From Nostoc sp. FACHB-110 (GTDB lineage: Bacteria; Cyanobacteriota; Cyanobacteriia; Cyanobacteriales; Nostocaceae): DNA of 46,175 bases. Position 1 is the first letter of the stretch, and each line of letters opens with the position of its first letter. The translations under genes were made by a program, and so were the position numbers. The stretch is from assembly GCF_014697425.1 (NCBI RefSeq), contig NZ_JACJRU010000055.1, positions 1 through 46,175 on the forward strand, in the 5' to 3' direction. The notes under the pieces are model-generated. The model was not told the origin of the DNA and ran no database searches. It saw nothing but the letters and a program-made list of their open reading frames with translations. Positions 8,441-17,873 of this stretch are shown piece after piece.

Positions 8441-8884
8441 CTATGGATCATCCATAGCATCTGGATTAAAGTATGAAGCAATTTGTTGCATTATTTCCAC
8501 TAATTCAGTAAAAGAGCCAGGTCTGACAATATAAGAACTTGCTCCCAAGACAGTTGCTTGATTAATATCTTCAATTTCTCCAGAGCTACTCAGCATAATC
8601 ACAGGTAAGTTAGCAAATTCTGGTTGTTGTTTGATCCATGCTAGCAATTCTAAGCCATTCATGCGCGGCATTTTAATATCTGTAAGTATTAAATTGGGCA
8701 GAGGATATTGATTGACATAAGCATCCTCGATAGTTTTTTTGAGATAGTTAACTGCCTGTTCGCCATCTTCCACAGCTTGAATTTGAAGATTGCATTTAAC
8801 TTTACTCATGGCTCGCTTAATCAATAAGATATTGCCTGGCTCATCTTCTACTAGCAGAAGCCAATTCTGCTCAGTATTACTCAT
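8441..8884 (-). CDS. Single-domain response regulator with Lys-to-Arg change
   Basis: A stand-alone Rcp1/CheY-like receiver of 147 residues from the ATG at 8884; a TTG 36 bases upstream would add 12 residues and is judged less likely. The acidic pocket is in LLVEDEPGN (residues 10-18), phosphoacceptor Asp69 in LILTDIKMP, the Ser switch in IMLSSSG. The invariant Lys after beta5 is replaced by Arg121 (SYIVRPGSF). That Lys normally contacts the phosphorylated Asp, so the change may alter phosphorylation lifetime or signalling. It is the first gene of a two-gene unit with the neighbouring receiver, which keeps the Lys. Role inferred: intermediate or competing receiver in the local phosphorelay. 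Confidence 0.9.
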   Translation of the reverse strand: MSNTEQNWLLLVEDEPGNILLIKRAMSKVKCNLQIQAVEDGEQAVNYLKKTIEDAYVNQYPLPNLILTDIKMPRMNGLELLAWIKQQPEFANLPVIMLSSSGEIEDINQATVLGASSYIVRPGSFTELVEIMQQIASYFNPDAMDDP

Positions 8885-9066
8885 AGTTAGTAATTGTTTA
8901 TTGCTCAAAGATCCGATCAAGAGACACTCATCCTTTTTAGTCCGTACTCAGGATACTAAAGTTATAACTAAAACACGTCTGTCTTAGGTTGAACTTTGAT
9001 CAGACAGCCTGCTTTAATTTCTGAACTACCTGTGGGGATAGGAAACAAAGAATAGGGAATTAAGTG

Positions 9067-10710
9067 TTAAATTCCGTAAGACCTCGGGTAAGGTTTTAAA
9101 AGTGTTTTCGCTTGATAAACATAAATAGTATTGATGACAACCCCGCCTCGTCTCATTGGGATTGTTTCAATCTCAGTTAAGCTACTAAAGTAAGTTCGAT
9201 AACTAGCCATCAAATCTTGTCTATTTTTAAAGGGGGCAGTAGTAATGTATAGTGCGTTTTCTCCTACCCATTGATCTGCTTTTGACCAAAAAGCAAACCC
9301 ACGCAAATCATTGCCAATGTCAAAGCAAGTAATGGGGATGTTTACTAGTGGTTTCAGGGACATAGCTATTGGGCCACCTAAATAATAGCGATTGGTAAAT
9401 ATAAAGCTAGATTTATTTAAGGCGGTACTCAAAATAGGAGAAGACGCAAAGCCACGCCGTAGTTGCTGAATATCAATAAGTTCTGTAGAAGGATCATCTT
9501 TGGGAGGCAAGAACCCCCCCATGAGTGCGTATTGGCTAGGCTTTTGCAATATTCCTGTTGTCACTTGCAACAAAGCAATTAGTAAAATACTAGCAATCAT
9601 AATTCCCGAACCTAAGAGCCATCGCCGCACCCAACGTTGCTGATGCTTCGCCCAGATGCTTGCTTGTTGCCCTAAGAGCAGAGTGGCTGTCCAAAATCCA
9701 GGCATTGGCCAAGCAGGCAAAATTTGCCGATATCCGCCTATGAGAGTAAACCCTAAAATTAAGGGCAAGGATAACCATAAGATCAATAATTTAGGCCCAT
9801 CTAAATAGGTCTGAGAATTAATTATTCTTAATACCACCGGACGTACACTCACCCACCATAGTGGTAATCCTATGGTGGGGAATAGGTAAGCTACCCCGAC
9901 TAAATAAACAGCAGCTACATTTAGCAGATTGTACCCAACCCGTGGCACTGCTCGCTCTGATTGAAAACGAAAGGAAACCCAATCATGCTGCATATTCCAA
10001 AACAAAATCGGGAATATGGTGATGATAAATAAGCCTAACCCTAACCATGCCCAAGGCGATCGCACAACACAGCGATGAGGTGGACTCGTTACACAAAAAC
10101 CAATTAGCCCTAGTCCTAAAATAAACCCGTGATATTTGCTAATACAAGCTAATCCTACCAAAATACAAAGGACGCTTAAGCGATAACTAGGGACATATAA
10201 ATTAGCCGTACCAGACTCATTTTTAAACAGGCGATACTTTTGATTATCTGGCTGGCGAAAAAATTCATTAACTGCACAATATAAACTAGCTGTCCAAAAA
10301 AACATCAATGGACTATCAGGCAGACTGAGAATGCCAAAGCTAATTTGAAAAATTGGACTGATGGTAGCAATGGCTAAAGTCAGACAAGCAGTTTGCGCCG
10401 AGAATAGTCTTTTGCTAGTGAGATACAAGAATATCAAACTGCCTGTATATAAAATTAGCGATCCCAAACGAATTGTGAATTGGGATACATCCCCAGTTAA
10501 CCACGGCCCAAAACCAGTGGTTAGGGCGACAAAAACTGGATGATCAAAATAGCTCCAGTCTAGATGCAGACTGTAGAGGTAGTAATAAGCCTCATCAAAA
10601 GTAGGGTAAAGACTCAAGGCAATTATCGAGCGAAACAGCAATCCCCCAACCAGCAAAATTAGCACTAACTGATTAATTTTTTTATCTGACCATTTCTGGA
10701 ATTTTTGCAT
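9067..10710 (-). CDS. Membrane glycosyltransferase, GT39/ArnT-like (PMT_2 family)
   Basis: A 547-residue integral membrane protein with about ten hydrophobic segments from residue 14 to ~390 and a soluble C-terminal part. The first extracytoplasmic loop carries FDEAYYYLYSLHLDWSYFDHP, with the Asp39-Glu40 pair at the place of the catalytic acid of GT39/GT83 enzymes and the YFDHP motif seen in ArnT-like proteins. Such enzymes use polyprenyl-phosphate sugars to glycosylate lipids or proteins on the outer face of the membrane. The acceptor here is unknown. The start ATG at 10710 gives MQKFQKW. It lies 166 bp downstream of the six-PAS kinase on the same strand, with a palindromic repeat between them. 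I am sure of the superfamily, not the substrate. Confidence 0.85.
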   Translation of the reverse strand: MQKFQKWSDKKINQLVLILLVGGLLFRSIIALSLYPTFDEAYYYLYSLHLDWSYFDHPVFVALTTGFGPWLTGDVSQFTIRLGSLILYTGSLIFLYLTSKRLFSAQTACLTLAIATISPIFQISFGILSLPDSPLMFFWTASLYCAVNEFFRQPDNQKYRLFKNESGTANLYVPSYRLSVLCILVGLACISKYHGFILGLGLIGFCVTSPPHRCVVRSPWAWLGLGLFIITIFPILFWNMQHDWVSFRFQSERAVPRVGYNLLNVAAVYLVGVAYLFPTIGLPLWWVSVRPVVLRIINSQTYLDGPKLLILWLSLPLILGFTLIGGYRQILPAWPMPGFWTATLLLGQQASIWAKHQQRWVRRWLLGSGIMIASILLIALLQVTTGILQKPSQYALMGGFLPPKDDPSTELIDIQQLRRGFASSPILSTALNKSSFIFTNRYYLGGPIAMSLKPLVNIPITCFDIGNDLRGFAFWSKADQWVGENALYITTAPFKNRQDLMASYRTYFSSLTEIETIPMRRGGVVINTIYVYQAKTLLKPYPRSYGI

Positions 10711-10836
10711 TTAATCGAATTTTTATTTTTGATAGACGAACCAATTCATCAAGTCTAGGTACATAAAAGCCTAGACTAAAAGCACACGATAGTCTAATAC
10801 GGTTGGGTTGAGGTTATTCGTGATGTTTCCAAATCT

Positions 10837-10867
10837 GTAGAGAGACGTTGCATTGCAACGTCTCTAC
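10837..10867. repeat. Dispersed palindrome GAGACGTTGCA-T-TGCAACGTCTC
   Basis: Arms 10842-10852 and 10854-10864 are perfect inverted 11-mers around a single T, flanked by GTAGA and TAC. This type of GAGACGTTGCA palindrome is, from memory, a common dispersed repeat in Nostocales genomes. Placed 10 bases after the stop of the minus-strand kinase, it could form a strong RNA hairpin, but no T-tract follows. Confidence 0.65.
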
Positions 10868-10876
10868 AAAATCAGC

Positions 10877-13800
10877 TTAAACTTGTCGCAGTTCTATCCA
10901 AAAACGGCTACCTTTGCCTAGCTCTGATTCTACTCCGACTCGGCCACCTTGGCGTTCGATGCCTTTTTGGACGATCGCCAGTCCTACCCCTGTTCCTGAA
11001 TAAGTATCGGAACCATGCAGCCTTTCAAACACACCAAAAACTCGTTCTTGAAATTCCGGTGCAATCCCAATACCATTGTCCGCTACCCAGATGCGTATCC
11101 AATCTTCGCGTTTTTCTGCCCAGACATTTATGTGGGGTTTTACACCATTCGATACATATTTTAAGGCGTTTGTCAATAAATTGATCAACACCTGAGTTAG
11201 AATAGTTGGCTGACCAATTACTTGGGGTAGGGGCAGAGTTACTGTAATTTCGGCTTCTTTGGCTTGGCTTTCTGGTTCAAGTTGCAGCAAAATTTCCGGT
11301 ATGAGAGTTGTTAAATCAACCGTCTGCAACTGAATTTCCGTTTGGCTGAGTCGGCTGTAAGCAAGTAAGTCTTGAATCAGAGAATCCATCCGTTGGGCAG
11401 AATCGGCAATATGGCGAGCATATTCTTGTCCTAGTTCGTCTAAGCGATCGCCATTATCTTCTACTAAAGCATCAATTAAACCTCTAATGGCACGCAATGG
11501 CGATCGCAAGTCATGAGAAACAGTATAGGCAAAGCGTTTTAATTCTTGGTTAACTTCTGCTAGTTGGGCTGTGCGTTCTTGGACTCGTTGCTCTAGGGTT
11601 TCATTGAGTTGCTGAATTGCCAATTCTACGGCTTTGCGATCGCTAATATCTTGAATCACACTAATAAAATAGTCTGGTGTTCCCTCTGGTTGCCGTACCA
11701 ATGATACTGTTAAGTAAATCCAAACCAGAGAACTGTCTTGGCGAACATAACGTTTCTCCATTGAATAGGTTTGAATTTCTCCTGCCATCAACTGTTGGAC
11801 GTAAGCTAAATCAAGTTCTAAATCTTCAGCATATGTAATGTCCTGAAAGGTTTTTTGGTGCAACTCTGCAAAAGAATAATTGACAATATCACAGAGTTTT
11901 TGGTTGACTCGCAGCCACCTTCCATCTAAGGCCACATGAGCAATACCAACGGCTGCCTGATTAAAGGTAGCGCGAAATTTCTCCTCGCTGGCTCGCAATC
12001 TTTCTTCGGCTATTTTACGTTCTGTAATATCTCGATTAACTTCTAAATATCCGGTGGGGTTGCCTTGCGGATCTCGAATTAACACCTGGCGGCTTTCAAC
12101 AATAATTTTTTGACCTGCTTTACAAGTATGGATGAGTTCGCCTTGCCAGTGTTCTCGCTCCATCACTGTGCGATCAAGATCAATTCCTGCGGGAACTTGA
12201 GTGTGCAGAAAACTATGAGTTATATGATTGAATGCTTCCTCTCGCTGCCAACCATACATCGTTTCTGCGCCTCGGTTCCAGTAAGTAATCGCCCCTTGCC
12301 GATCTCGAACAATAATGGCTTCGTAGGTTAATTCCAGTAGATCAGCCTGCCTTTGCAACATGGCAGCTTGTTCTTGTAGTTGTTGTTCTGCTTGCTTGCG
12401 CTCAGTAACATCACGAGCCACAGCAAACAACAAGTTCTGGTCGCGGTTAGCAACAGATTTCCACTCTAACCATTTATAAGAGCCATCTTGACAACGGTAG
12501 CGATTTTCCAAGATATTTAAAGGAATGCCTGTCGCCAATTTGTTGGCTTCTAAGCTAGTTTTTGCCACGTCTTCGGGGTGAACCAAATTCAAAAAAGGTG
12601 CAGTTAAAAGCTCTTGTTGGCTATAACCTAAAATTTTTGACCAGGCTGGGTTAAGTTGCTTGAAATATCCATCAAACCCAGCAATGCAGATCAAGTCCTG
12701 AGAAAGGTTAAAAAACTGATTGCGTTCTTCTTCTGCTTGCTTGCGTTCAGTGACATCAATTGCTGTCGCAATTACGATCCTTCTACCATCTGATGATTGA
12801 CCCAAAGGAGCAGCATAAAAATCCCAAATGCGGCTTTCGCCTGTTTTGGTAGTAATAGAATATTCACCCATCAAGGCTTTACCTTGAAGCGGAAATACGC
12901 GGATGATTTCTGCTAGGACTTGTGTTTGAAGATTGCCATAAGCTTTTTCTGTCCAGGTTGCTAGTGTGGGGATATCTTCGATGGTGTAACCTGTAATTTC
13001 TGTCCAGGCATGATTGAGTTGCAAAATTTCGCCATCTTCTGTGTGTAGCATGATTGGTAGAGGCGCATCCAGAATGGCACGGCGGAAGCGTTCTTCACTC
13101 TGGCGTAAAGCAGCTTCTGCTTGCTGGCGTAAGCTGAGTGCGGTTTTTATTTGAGTGACATCCCAAAACGCCCCAATGACTCCGCGCACATTTCCCGCAT
13201 CATCTAGTAATGGCACAGCCCGGCCATCTATAAACTTCACCTCACCATCGCCAAAAATAAATTCCAAATCGCCTTCAACACTTTCTCCCGTTCTGGCTGC
13301 TTTCTGCATTGGCAGTTCATTGAGGGGTATATCCGCTCCATTTCTTTGAATTTTAAAATCAAAGGGGTATTCGCCACTCTCCGGTGTCGCCGTCATGATT
13401 GAGCCAGAATTTCGATGCATCATGGTGTAGGCAGCATGATTACTAGTCATGTTGTGGCATTGAGGATCGTGGGCAATCCAAACGGCTACGGGAACTGCCT
13501 CCATAAATGTTTCTAATTCTGCGGCTCTGGCTCTGGCGCGAGCTTCGCTTTCTTGCAAGGCTATTTCCGTTTGCTTGCGGTTGGTGATATCTGAACGGAT
13601 AGCAATATATTGATATGGTTTGCCTCTATCATCCACAAACGGCACAATAGTTGTAGCTACCCAGTAGAATGTTCCATCCTTAGCACGGTTTTTGATTTCG
13701 CCTTGCCATACTTCTCCCTGAGAAATAGTTGCCCACATTTGGCTAAAGAAGTCTTGGGGATGATAACCAGAATTGATAATGCGATGATTTTGCCCGATTA

Positions 13801-14905
13801 ATTCTGCTCTGGAATATTGGGAGAGTTGGCAAAATTTATCATTAACATCAGTAATCATGCCTTGAGCATCGGTAATGGCAACAATTGAAGATTCATCTAA
13901 GGCAAATTTAATATCTGCTAGTTCTTTTAAAGATTGGTGTAAAGCTATATTGGCTTGCGATAGTTCAGTGGTGCGTTCTTGAACTCTTTGTTCTAGTTGA
14001 GTGTAGCTATCTTTTAAGGCTAATTTGGCTTGTTGACGCTTGATATCTACTTGATTTAGTTCTTTGGCGCAATACCAAGTTAACCCAATAAAAGCAACTA
14101 CATTACCCGTGGTATGAAAAGAAAGTCCGAAAGGATCATCAAACCAGCCAATTCTTTCTCCTAACAGCCGCAACCATCCAAGTATAAAGGGGACGGCAAT
14201 TGCAGCCGGCATCAACACCCTGGCTGTAATTCCACCTGCGGTATTACTGACTAATAAATTCATCCAGCCTTGTTCAGGAGCAGCACATAAAACACCAACT
14301 GAGAGCAGCAAAAATGCGATCGCAGTATGCAGTGCAACGTAAGTATAAAATGCTAACTCAAATATTGTTTTTGTCCCATAAGCGTAACCAATGATAATTT
14401 GCAAGGCGAGTAAAGCAGAGGTAAAAGCTAATAGTTGCACCAGTCGATAACGCACAATTGGGCTAGCCAAGCTGAATAAAGCACTACCTAAAAAAGTAAA
14501 GTTCAATGCTGATACAGGAGCCATTCTCCCAAGGTTAGAGGTAGCTATGGCTTTTGGGTTATCTTGAAAAAATAGTTGATCTATACCTAAGTTCCAACCA
14601 AACAAATACTCACTTAAAGTTAGCCATCCTAAGATAATTACAACCAAGGCACAGCTTTGAGCTAATCGGCGTTTAACTCTGCTGGTCGAGTGTACATAAT
14701 TTAACGCTATGCCCGACAGCACAAAACCTAGTGCTGTATTGGCTTTCATTGTGACCCATTGCGGTAATATACTTTGAAAAGAATGAATGTCAAATATCCA
14801 ACCCAGTAACACAATGCACCCTAGTAAAATAATGCCAAAGCTGCAAATCTGGGAAGTTCTTTTCAGCGCAGTTATAAGACTGCGATCGCACTGAGCAATA
14901 TCCAT
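10877..14905 (-). CDS. Membrane-anchored multi-PAS sensor histidine kinase
   Basis: A large sensor kinase (1342 residues from the ATG at 14905; a TTG at 14983 would add 26 residues and lacks support). The N-terminal ~290 residues hold about eight hydrophobic segments, a MASE-like membrane sensor. A coiled coil (QLEQRVQERTTELSQ) leads into six successive PAS domains between about residues 330 and 1080, each closing with an ITNRKQ, VTERKQ or ISDRK junction. The last three also look like PAS/PAC pairs. HisKA has His1131 in YTVSHDLRSPLRAIRG, and HATPase shows NLLTNALKY, ADNGIGI and GTGVGLAIV. The kinase end is of the phytochrome-like type that signals to Rcp1-like receivers, two of which lie 2 kb away. 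No receiver domain is attached. The signal is unknown; PAS domains often sense redox, oxygen or light. Confidence 0.9.
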   Translation of the reverse strand: MDIAQCDRSLITALKRTSQICSFGIILLGCIVLLGWIFDIHSFQSILPQWVTMKANTALGFVLSGIALNYVHSTSRVKRRLAQSCALVVIILGWLTLSEYLFGWNLGIDQLFFQDNPKAIATSNLGRMAPVSALNFTFLGSALFSLASPIVRYRLVQLLAFTSALLALQIIIGYAYGTKTIFELAFYTYVALHTAIAFLLLSVGVLCAAPEQGWMNLLVSNTAGGITARVLMPAAIAVPFILGWLRLLGERIGWFDDPFGLSFHTTGNVVAFIGLTWYCAKELNQVDIKRQQAKLALKDSYTQLEQRVQERTTELSQANIALHQSLKELADIKFALDESSIVAITDAQGMITDVNDKFCQLSQYSRAELIGQNHRIINSGYHPQDFFSQMWATISQGEVWQGEIKNRAKDGTFYWVATTIVPFVDDRGKPYQYIAIRSDITNRKQTEIALQESEARARARAAELETFMEAVPVAVWIAHDPQCHNMTSNHAAYTMMHRNSGSIMTATPESGEYPFDFKIQRNGADIPLNELPMQKAARTGESVEGDLEFIFGDGEVKFIDGRAVPLLDDAGNVRGVIGAFWDVTQIKTALSLRQQAEAALRQSEERFRRAILDAPLPIMLHTEDGEILQLNHAWTEITGYTIEDIPTLATWTEKAYGNLQTQVLAEIIRVFPLQGKALMGEYSITTKTGESRIWDFYAAPLGQSSDGRRIVIATAIDVTERKQAEEERNQFFNLSQDLICIAGFDGYFKQLNPAWSKILGYSQQELLTAPFLNLVHPEDVAKTSLEANKLATGIPLNILENRYRCQDGSYKWLEWKSVANRDQNLLFAVARDVTERKQAEQQLQEQAAMLQRQADLLELTYEAIIVRDRQGAITYWNRGAETMYGWQREEAFNHITHSFLHTQVPAGIDLDRTVMEREHWQGELIHTCKAGQKIIVESRQVLIRDPQGNPTGYLEVNRDITERKIAEERLRASEEKFRATFNQAAVGIAHVALDGRWLRVNQKLCDIVNYSFAELHQKTFQDITYAEDLELDLAYVQQLMAGEIQTYSMEKRYVRQDSSLVWIYLTVSLVRQPEGTPDYFISVIQDISDRKAVELAIQQLNETLEQRVQERTAQLAEVNQELKRFAYTVSHDLRSPLRAIRGLIDALVEDNGDRLDELGQEYARHIADSAQRMDSLIQDLLAYSRLSQTEIQLQTVDLTTLIPEILLQLEPESQAKEAEITVTLPLPQVIGQPTILTQVLINLLTNALKYVSNGVKPHINVWAEKREDWIRIWVADNGIGIAPEFQERVFGVFERLHGSDTYSGTGVGLAIVQKGIERQGGRVGVESELGKGSRFWIELRQV

Positions 14906-15033
14906 AATCTTTGGTGTTCTGTAATATAAATTTGAAAAGTTTTTTAAATTAGCAACACAAAAATTAACCTTGCCCTGAAACAAAATAAGGCCTAATAAAA
15001 TTAATAGTCGATAAATAGGAAATTATTAAATTC

Positions 15034-15678
15034 TTGAACAATCGAATTTCATTGAAGGCAAAATTACAAGCAAAGCTAGAGGCAATTAAACCCAATAGAG
15101 ATGGCGCTCCTATTACCAATATCAAAATTGACAATACTACGGCTACAGAAATTGCACAATTAACTCAGGAGATAGAAAACGTAAACCCCAATCCTCATCC
15201 CCTTGTCAATGCCATTGATTTATTAGATGGAGCTTGGCAACTACAATATTCAACCGCTAGAGAAATTCGGGCTTTAGATTCTCTGCCTTTAGGGTTACAA
15301 GTAGGGAAAGTTTATCAAGTAATTAACATTGCTAATCAGCAATTTTTTAATCTTGCTGATGTTAAACATTTTCTAGGTATTTTATCAGGCTGTGTTAAAG
15401 TAACAGCTAGGTTTGAAGCTGCAACAGATGATGTTGCCCACAAACGAATTAATGTCTATTTTGACAAACGTTACCTCTCAATTGGGCAAATTTTGGGCAT
15501 TGATACCCCTCAACTCAATCCTTTTAAAGTTGTTCCGGCCAATAATCCTGCGGGGAGAGTTGCTACCCTGGATATTACTTATCTCGATGAAACATTGAGA
15601 ATTGGGCGTGGTGGCGATCGCAGTTTATTTATTTTAAATAAATCTGATGAATTAATCCAAGATAAGATTGCTAAATAA
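15034..15678 (+). CDS. PAP/fibrillin domain protein (plastid-lipid-associated family)
   Basis: A 214-residue lipocalin-like protein of the plastoglobulin family, which in cyanobacteria and plastids associates with thylakoids and lipid bodies and helps protect photosystem II under stress. Family marks are the N-terminal helix (LKAKLQAKLEAI), LLDGAWQLQYSTAREI (the W-x-L-x-Y-S/T core), VYQVINI, FFNLADV and the C-terminal strand block LDITYLDETLRIGRGGDRSLFIL. There is no signal peptide. The start is a TTG at 15034 with AGGAAA 11 bases upstream; no ATG occurs in the N-terminal region. It is divergent from the six-PAS kinase, sharing a ~128-bp promoter region. Confidence 0.88.
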   Translation: MNNRISLKAKLQAKLEAIKPNRDGAPITNIKIDNTTATEIAQLTQEIENVNPNPHPLVNAIDLLDGAWQLQYSTAREIRALDSLPLGLQVGKVYQVINIANQQFFNLADVKHFLGILSGCVKVTARFEAATDDVAHKRINVYFDKRYLSIGQILGIDTPQLNPFKVVPANNPAGRVATLDITYLDETLRIGRGGDRSLFILNKSDELIQDKIAK

Positions 15679-15731
15679 TATAGATAATACCTGTTAATTT
15701 TGATAATTAAATGTAAAAGTAAAAGAGAATA

Positions 15732-15762
15732 GATGGCTGTCTTATTCAATCAGACGGCTATC
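15732..15762. repeat. Hairpin between the fibrillin gene and the next ORF
   Basis: GATGGCTGTCT (15732-15742) pairs with AGACGGCTATC (15752-15762) with two wobble positions. It may end the fibrillin transcript or lie in the 5' leader of the next gene. There is no clear T-tract. Confidence 0.4.
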
Positions 15763-15833
15763 AGGAATCTAGGAAAATTTTGCAGTAGTTACGGCAAGCG
15801 TTAAACTAAAAACAATTTCTTGAGGAAACTTTA

Positions 15834-16211
15834 ATGGCAAAGTCAAACGGTGCTAAAAGTGAAACCACAGCACAAGACACCCCCTTAGTTGTAGACGCTG
15901 AAGATACAACTACAGAGCAGAATTCATCTCCAGCAGTAGAAGAGAACCAAGATATTGACAACATCTTGAATTCCCTCAAAAGCTTATTAAGTAGTGTAGA
16001 AAAACTGCAAAAAGTCCGGCAAGAAGTGGGAGATATCAAACCCTTAGTTGGTAGAATGCTCGATGGAGAATTAATCGCTGGCGAAGAACTAGAACAACTT
16101 AAAACAGGTATAAGCGGTCTTTTTCGATTAGTTCGCGCTTATAGCGATCATCAAACGGCCTTAACAAAAGCACAATCCGCGCGAAATTTGCTAGATGAAA
16201 TATTAAAGTAA
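15834..16211 (+). CDS. Conserved-looking small coiled-coil protein, unknown function
   Basis: A 125-residue soluble protein that I do not recognise. Residues 1-40 are polar, acidic and Thr/Ser/Glu rich, probably disordered. Residues 40-70 (ILNSLKSLLSSVEKLQKVRQEV) form a clear amphipathic heptad helix. The rest is helical too, ending ALTKAQSARNLLDEILK. It has no cysteines, signal peptide or membrane segment. The start ATG is preceded by TTGAGGAAACTTTA, a good ribosome site (GAGGAA), which supports a real gene. It may be a structural or adaptor protein. It is 155 bp after the fibrillin gene on the same strand. Confidence 0.75.
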   Translation: MAKSNGAKSETTAQDTPLVVDAEDTTTEQNSSPAVEENQDIDNILNSLKSLLSSVEKLQKVRQEVGDIKPLVGRMLDGELIAGEELEQLKTGISGLFRLVRAYSDHQTALTKAQSARNLLDEILK

Positions 16212-16583
16212 TCTTGAATTTTCCTATATAAGAGAAATGATCGCTCCTATAGCCTGAATTAGGGGAGCGATCGCTGCACAAACAAAAGTGGAACTTCTGT
16301 ATAATATACTTGAAAAAAATATTTGATTACTGACCGTAGATAGATTAAGTATATATCGTTAGGCTGAAGATACTCGACTTTTAAAAAAAGTCAGGTATCT
16401 CAAAACTGACATTTCTTATAATCTTAAGGATTCAGCACACAGAAGCCAGAAGTCATAATTTAATAGTAGTTCAGGATGAATAGTCTATTGTTGTCCTGAA
16501 GAATATAATTAAATTTTCTAACATTCTGGCTCCTAGATTCTGACTCCTGAATACTTACTTATAATCTAATTTCCGAGAATCTC
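16212..16583. other. Intergenic stretch with two hairpins, no gene seen
   Basis: There is no ORF with coding character. Two stem-loops stand out: GATACTCGACTTT (16369-16381) against AAAGTCAGGTATC (16387-16399) with two mismatches, and TTCAGGA (16470-16476) against TCCTGAA (16494-16500). The second is embedded in AGAAGCCAGAAGTCATAAT and CTGGCTCCTAGATTCTGACTCC repeats of a kind scattered in Nostoc-type genomes. Confidence 0.5.
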
Positions 16584-17519
16584 ATGAAAGTTGAGAGTAT
16601 CAGCATCAAAAACATCCGAGTACAACAAAATAATATATTACGCAATATTTTTAATTTAGCTGCGGTTCCTAATCCCAACACAGCACAAAAACAACTACTG
16701 AGCCAAACTTTATGCAAAACAGCCGCAACCATTGAACAAATCTGTTCTAACTTAGAAATCACCCCAGCTAACTTAACCACTTCATCTCGTCAAATTTACT
16801 CTTGGTGCAAGTTTCTCACAGATGAAACGAATTTAAATCTGCATTTAGTTAGCACTCATCGCGTGCGACAAATTACGCAACAACTTCTGAATGCGCAAAA
16901 TCAAAATCCAGCCGAAGTCATGATTGCATTTACTAATTTAGCAGGATTGTATCAAGGCAAAAGGTCTAACAAAATTGTTGATATCAAAATTAACGAAGGT
17001 TTTATTTACGCCCCAGAAGAGGTTTTACAAGCATTAGTACAATGTAGTATTTTTGGTAAAAATCAACCAAATACCCAACTTATCAGAGCGTTTGCAGCTG
17101 CAGAAGATTATAGTGCAGTTCTCTTAGATTTAGATTTAATTGCTGAAGTTATCGCCGAAAATCCCCAAGGAAAATTTTATAACTTAAATCAATTATTCGA
17201 CAAATTGAACTCTGAGTATTTTGCTGCCAAACTTCTCAAACCGCGTCTGACTTGGAGCCAAATTAAAACCTATCGCAAATTTGGACACTATGAGCCAGCT
17301 AGAGATAGAGTCGTCCTGAGTATGAGCCTTGATAGTGCAAAAGTGCCGGAATTTGTGGTTGAATTTGTCTTATATCACGAATTACTACATAAACACCACG
17401 GCACAAAGTGGGTAAATGGCAAAAGAATGGTTCACACTTCAGAATTCCGGCTCGATGAAAGAAAGTTCAAGTTATACCAGCAAGCAGATAGCTGGTTAAA
17501 AAAGCTGACATTTGTGTAG
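16584..17519 (+). CDS. SprT-like zinc metallopeptidase domain protein
   Basis: A 311-residue protein whose C-terminal third is SprT-like. LNQLFDKLNSEYFAAKLLKPRLTWS is the family's opening block (F-x-x-L-N-x-x-Y-F). YEPARDRVVLSMSLDSAKVPEFVVEFVLYHELLHKHHG then holds the zinc motif HELLH at residues 265-269, and His284 in VHTSEF is a candidate third ligand. The N-terminal ~190 residues are helical and unlike known domains, with a Q- and N-rich stretch. SprT/Spartan proteins in eukaryotes cut DNA-protein crosslinks; the bacterial role is unproven. The start ATG at 16584 gives MKVESISIKN. The gene is monocistronic, with repeat-laden DNA on both sides. Confidence 0.8.
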   Translation: MKVESISIKNIRVQQNNILRNIFNLAAVPNPNTAQKQLLSQTLCKTAATIEQICSNLEITPANLTTSSRQIYSWCKFLTDETNLNLHLVSTHRVRQITQQLLNAQNQNPAEVMIAFTNLAGLYQGKRSNKIVDIKINEGFIYAPEEVLQALVQCSIFGKNQPNTQLIRAFAAAEDYSAVLLDLDLIAEVIAENPQGKFYNLNQLFDKLNSEYFAAKLLKPRLTWSQIKTYRKFGHYEPARDRVVLSMSLDSAKVPEFVVEFVLYHELLHKHHGTKWVNGKRMVHTSEFRLDERKFKLYQQADSWLKKLTFV

Positions 17520-17731
17520 GGGAATGGGGAATAGGTAAAACTCAAGCACTGCTGGGACTTCTAAGGAACTGGCAAATAAAAAACATCTCAAATTCTGTTT
17601 GGGGCAACATCCTGCACGCCTTGAATGTAGGACGAGTGAGAACAATTTATAGCAGTCGAACCATAGATAATGACAAAGCCTAATTATCCAACATGGATAC
17701 TGAGAGACTTTCAAGCCTATTCCCCATTCCC
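17520..17731. repeat. 16-bp inverted repeat pair in a 354-bp gap
   Basis: GGGAATGGGGAATAGG at 17520-17535 is exactly complementary to 17716-17731. The arms resemble the G/C-run repeats common between cyanobacterial genes, and the 180 bp between them has no ORF I can support. The pair could bound a small non-autonomous element or simply be two inverted copies of a dispersed repeat. The rest of the gap to 17873 shows nothing beyond promoter-like AT-rich DNA. Confidence 0.5.
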
Positions 17732-17873
17732 TACTCCCCAAGGTTTTACAACCTCACGCCAAATTTGCGTATGTTTGGGGTTTCTTATAGAGATTTTAGT
17801 AGTACAATTGTTCTATAACTGCTAAACCTCTACTGCGTCAACGAAGTCTAAACGAGATTAATACATCAATACT

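Noticed and set aside
17496..17741. Minus-strand 81-codon frame over the inverted repeat
   Set aside because: It overlaps the end of the SprT-like gene, is made of repeat sequence and has no family features.
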